A stretch of 64,000 bases of DNA from Granulicella mallensis MP5ACTX8. Its GTDB lineage: Bacteria; Acidobacteriota; Terriglobia; Terriglobales; Acidobacteriaceae. The translations under genes were made by a program, and so were the position numbers. Shown in pieces: positions 62,845 to 64,000 of the stretch (its first letter is position 1; each line of letters begins with the position of its first letter). The notes under the pieces were generated by a model. That model did not search any database, had not been told where the DNA came from, and saw nothing but the letters and a program-made list of their open reading frames with translations. Location of the stretch: contig NC_016631.1 of the NCBI RefSeq assembly GCF_000178955.2, positions 1 to 64,000 on the forward strand. The letters are read 5' to 3'.

Positions 62845-64000
62845 ATGAGCTTCTTCAACCTCTTCGGAAAGTCCAAGTCCTCGACGCCCAAAGCGGAACC
62901 TACCCCCAAACCTACGCCACCGCCCGCGACCCAGGAGACCGTAACCCTTCCCGCAGGCTCCCTCCTTCAGCGAGCCCCGGAGGTCGCACCGGGAAAGCGC
63001 CCCGAAGACACCCCGGCCACCGTCCGCGCCTATGACGAGTTCGGCCGTGAGGTGCTTATTCCCGTCGAGGCCTGGCGTTCCAGCGTCCTGCCTGCCGCGC
63101 TCGAGAGAGTGAAGGACGATCCCAACCAGCTCTACAACCTTATCGTCGACGCCCTTCAGCTTCGCCTCGCCTCCGATATGCTTCCCGCCGCCGAGCGTCT
63201 CCATGAGATCGACCCTCTGCCCGAGCGCGGAACCACGATCTACGGAATCGTGTTGATGGAGAGCGGCGACCCGCTTGCCGCGAGCCGTCTCTTCGAAAGC
63301 TATCTCGCCGAGAAGGGTTCCAGCGGTGTGATCCTGACCAACCTCGCCAAGGCGCAGACCGCCCTCGGGCAGGAAGCGGAGGCCGAGGCGACGCTCTGGC
63401 GTGCGCTCGAAGCCGATCCTAACCAGGAGAACGGACTCGGCTGGTACACCGCGATGGCCCGCGATCGTGGCGGCGAGGAGGCTTATCTCGAGGCTATGCA
63501 CCGCGCCGCCGACCTTCCCTCGGCGTGGCGTCCGCAGGTCTGGCTGGCGCGAGCCGCTCTGGAGCACAACGACGTGTCGCAGGCTATGACGTTCTACGGG
63601 CAGGCGCTCGAACGTGCCGGAAGACCGGCTCCACTGGTGCTGCTGCAATCGATGAGCGGCGACCTCGGCCAGACCGGACACCTCCGCGAAGCGCTGGCCC
63701 TCACGCGCCCTGCCTACGAGGCGAAGACCCACGGTCTCGCCGTCGGCAACAACCTCATCAAGGCTTCGCTGGACCTCGGTGAGATCGGCACGGCACGGGC
63801 CATGGTCGAAGAGCTCTACACATTGAACCATCCCGACTGGGCCGATAACCTCCACTTCTGGGAGATGGAGATTCGCCGCAGCGAACTCGCCCAAAATGGA
63901 CTCCAGCCTGAATCCTTGCCCGAGCCCAGGGTGACGACCTACAGCATCGAGGGTCCGGTCTGGTTGCCAGGGAACGCACCCTCGCGCATTCTCTTCGCAC
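62845..64000 (+). CDS. Tetratricopeptide-repeat protein, partial
   Basis: Open to the end of the window (385 codons so far, no stop). An N-terminal Pro/Ser/Lys-rich stretch (about 8-40) is followed by a short beta region and then helical repeats of TPR type: GIVLMESGDPLAASRLFESYL, NLAKAQTALGQEAEAEATLWRALEADP, LARAALEHNDVSQAMTFYGQALE and NNLIKASLDLGEIGTARAMVEEL. It probably mediates protein-protein contacts; no enzymatic motif is seen before the edge. The last residues (EGPVWLPGNAPSRI) suggest another domain follows beyond the window. Confidence 0.85.
   Translation, partial: MSFFNLFGKSKSSTPKAEPTPKPTPPPATQETVTLPAGSLLQRAPEVAPGKRPEDTPATVRAYDEFGREVLIPVEAWRSSVLPAALERVKDDPNQLYNLIVDALQLRLASDMLPAAERLHEIDPLPERGTTIYGIVLMESGDPLAASRLFESYLAEKGSSGVILTNLAKAQTALGQEAEAEATLWRALEADPNQENGLGWYTAMARDRGGEEAYLEAMHRAADLPSAWRPQVWLARAALEHNDVSQAMTFYGQALERAGRPAPLVLLQSMSGDLGQTGHLREALALTRPAYEAKTHGLAVGNNLIKASLDLGEIGTARAMVEELYTLNHPDWADNLHFWEMEIRRSELAQNGLQPESLPEPRVTTYSIEGPVWLPGNAPSRILFA

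Overview
The window looks like the replication-origin end of a chromosome from the Acidobacteriota, most likely near Granulicella, Terriglobus or Edaphobacter. This is inferred from: moderately high GC content; an Oar-type TonB-dependent receptor (carboxypeptidase-regulatory-like N-terminus) divergent from the regulator-like membrane protein that often accompanies it in this phylum; many secreted or Tat-exported enzymes; an LpxC gene, which implies a Gram-negative envelope; and dense large palindromic intergenic repeats. No rRNA, tRNA, CRISPR array, prophage or complete classical insertion sequence was found by eye.

Layout. 0-4 kb: dnaA and dnaN on the + strand, separated by a 1.1 kb gene-free stretch that is the best origin candidate. 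4-7 kb: a two-gene ABC importer operon of the nitrate/sulfonate/taurine type without its binding protein. 7-15 kb: a small membrane protein, a GH1 beta-glucosidase, a large TonB-dependent receptor and its divergent membrane regulator-like partner. 15-22 kb: a LysR regulator, an exported bicupin oxalate decarboxylase, a CDF metal exporter, an exported S9 peptidase and a DUF1003 membrane protein. 22-30 kb: prfA, an M15-like peptidase, a Rieske oxygenase, MsrA, and several secreted or low-complexity proteins. 30-34 kb: an accessory island with a DUF433/DUF5615 toxin-antitoxin pair, a decayed TIM-barrel gene, a duplicated gene fragment, and a HindIII-like restriction-modification pair with lower GC than its surroundings. 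34-43.5 kb: gyrA, a sugar-phosphate mutarotase, Maf, a glycosyltransferase, a GIY-YIG nuclease gene enclosed by inverted repeats, a PHP-domain protein, an endonuclease III-like protein and an isoaspartyl peptidase. 44-50.8 kb: a secreted Vps62-like protein, an M20 peptidase, a Pr6Pr-type membrane protein, lpxC with no ordinary start codon, DinB, folK and a higBA toxin-antitoxin pair. 50.8-64 kb: an FAD oxidoreductase, clpB, DUF1275, a DUF4272-like membrane protein, an exported alginate-lyase-like protein, an M28 peptidase, gamma-glutamyltransferase and a TPR protein that runs off the window.

The gene set mixes housekeeping functions (replication initiation, sliding clamp, gyrase, release factor 1, ClpB, FolK, LpxC, Maf) with a scavenging lifestyle: polymer and oligosaccharide attack (GH1, alginate-lyase-like), several exported peptidases, GGT and oxalate breakdown. 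Defence and selfish genes are concentrated at 30-34 kb and 50 kb.

The most striking non-genic signal is a set of several families of 70-290 bp imperfect palindromes occupying almost every large intergenic gap. One family encloses a GIY-YIG nuclease gene at about 39.8-40.25 kb, while copies at about 15.1 kb (both arms) and 25.8 kb (one arm) have the same arms without the gene. This suggests a small nuclease-linked mobile element and its gene-less derivatives.
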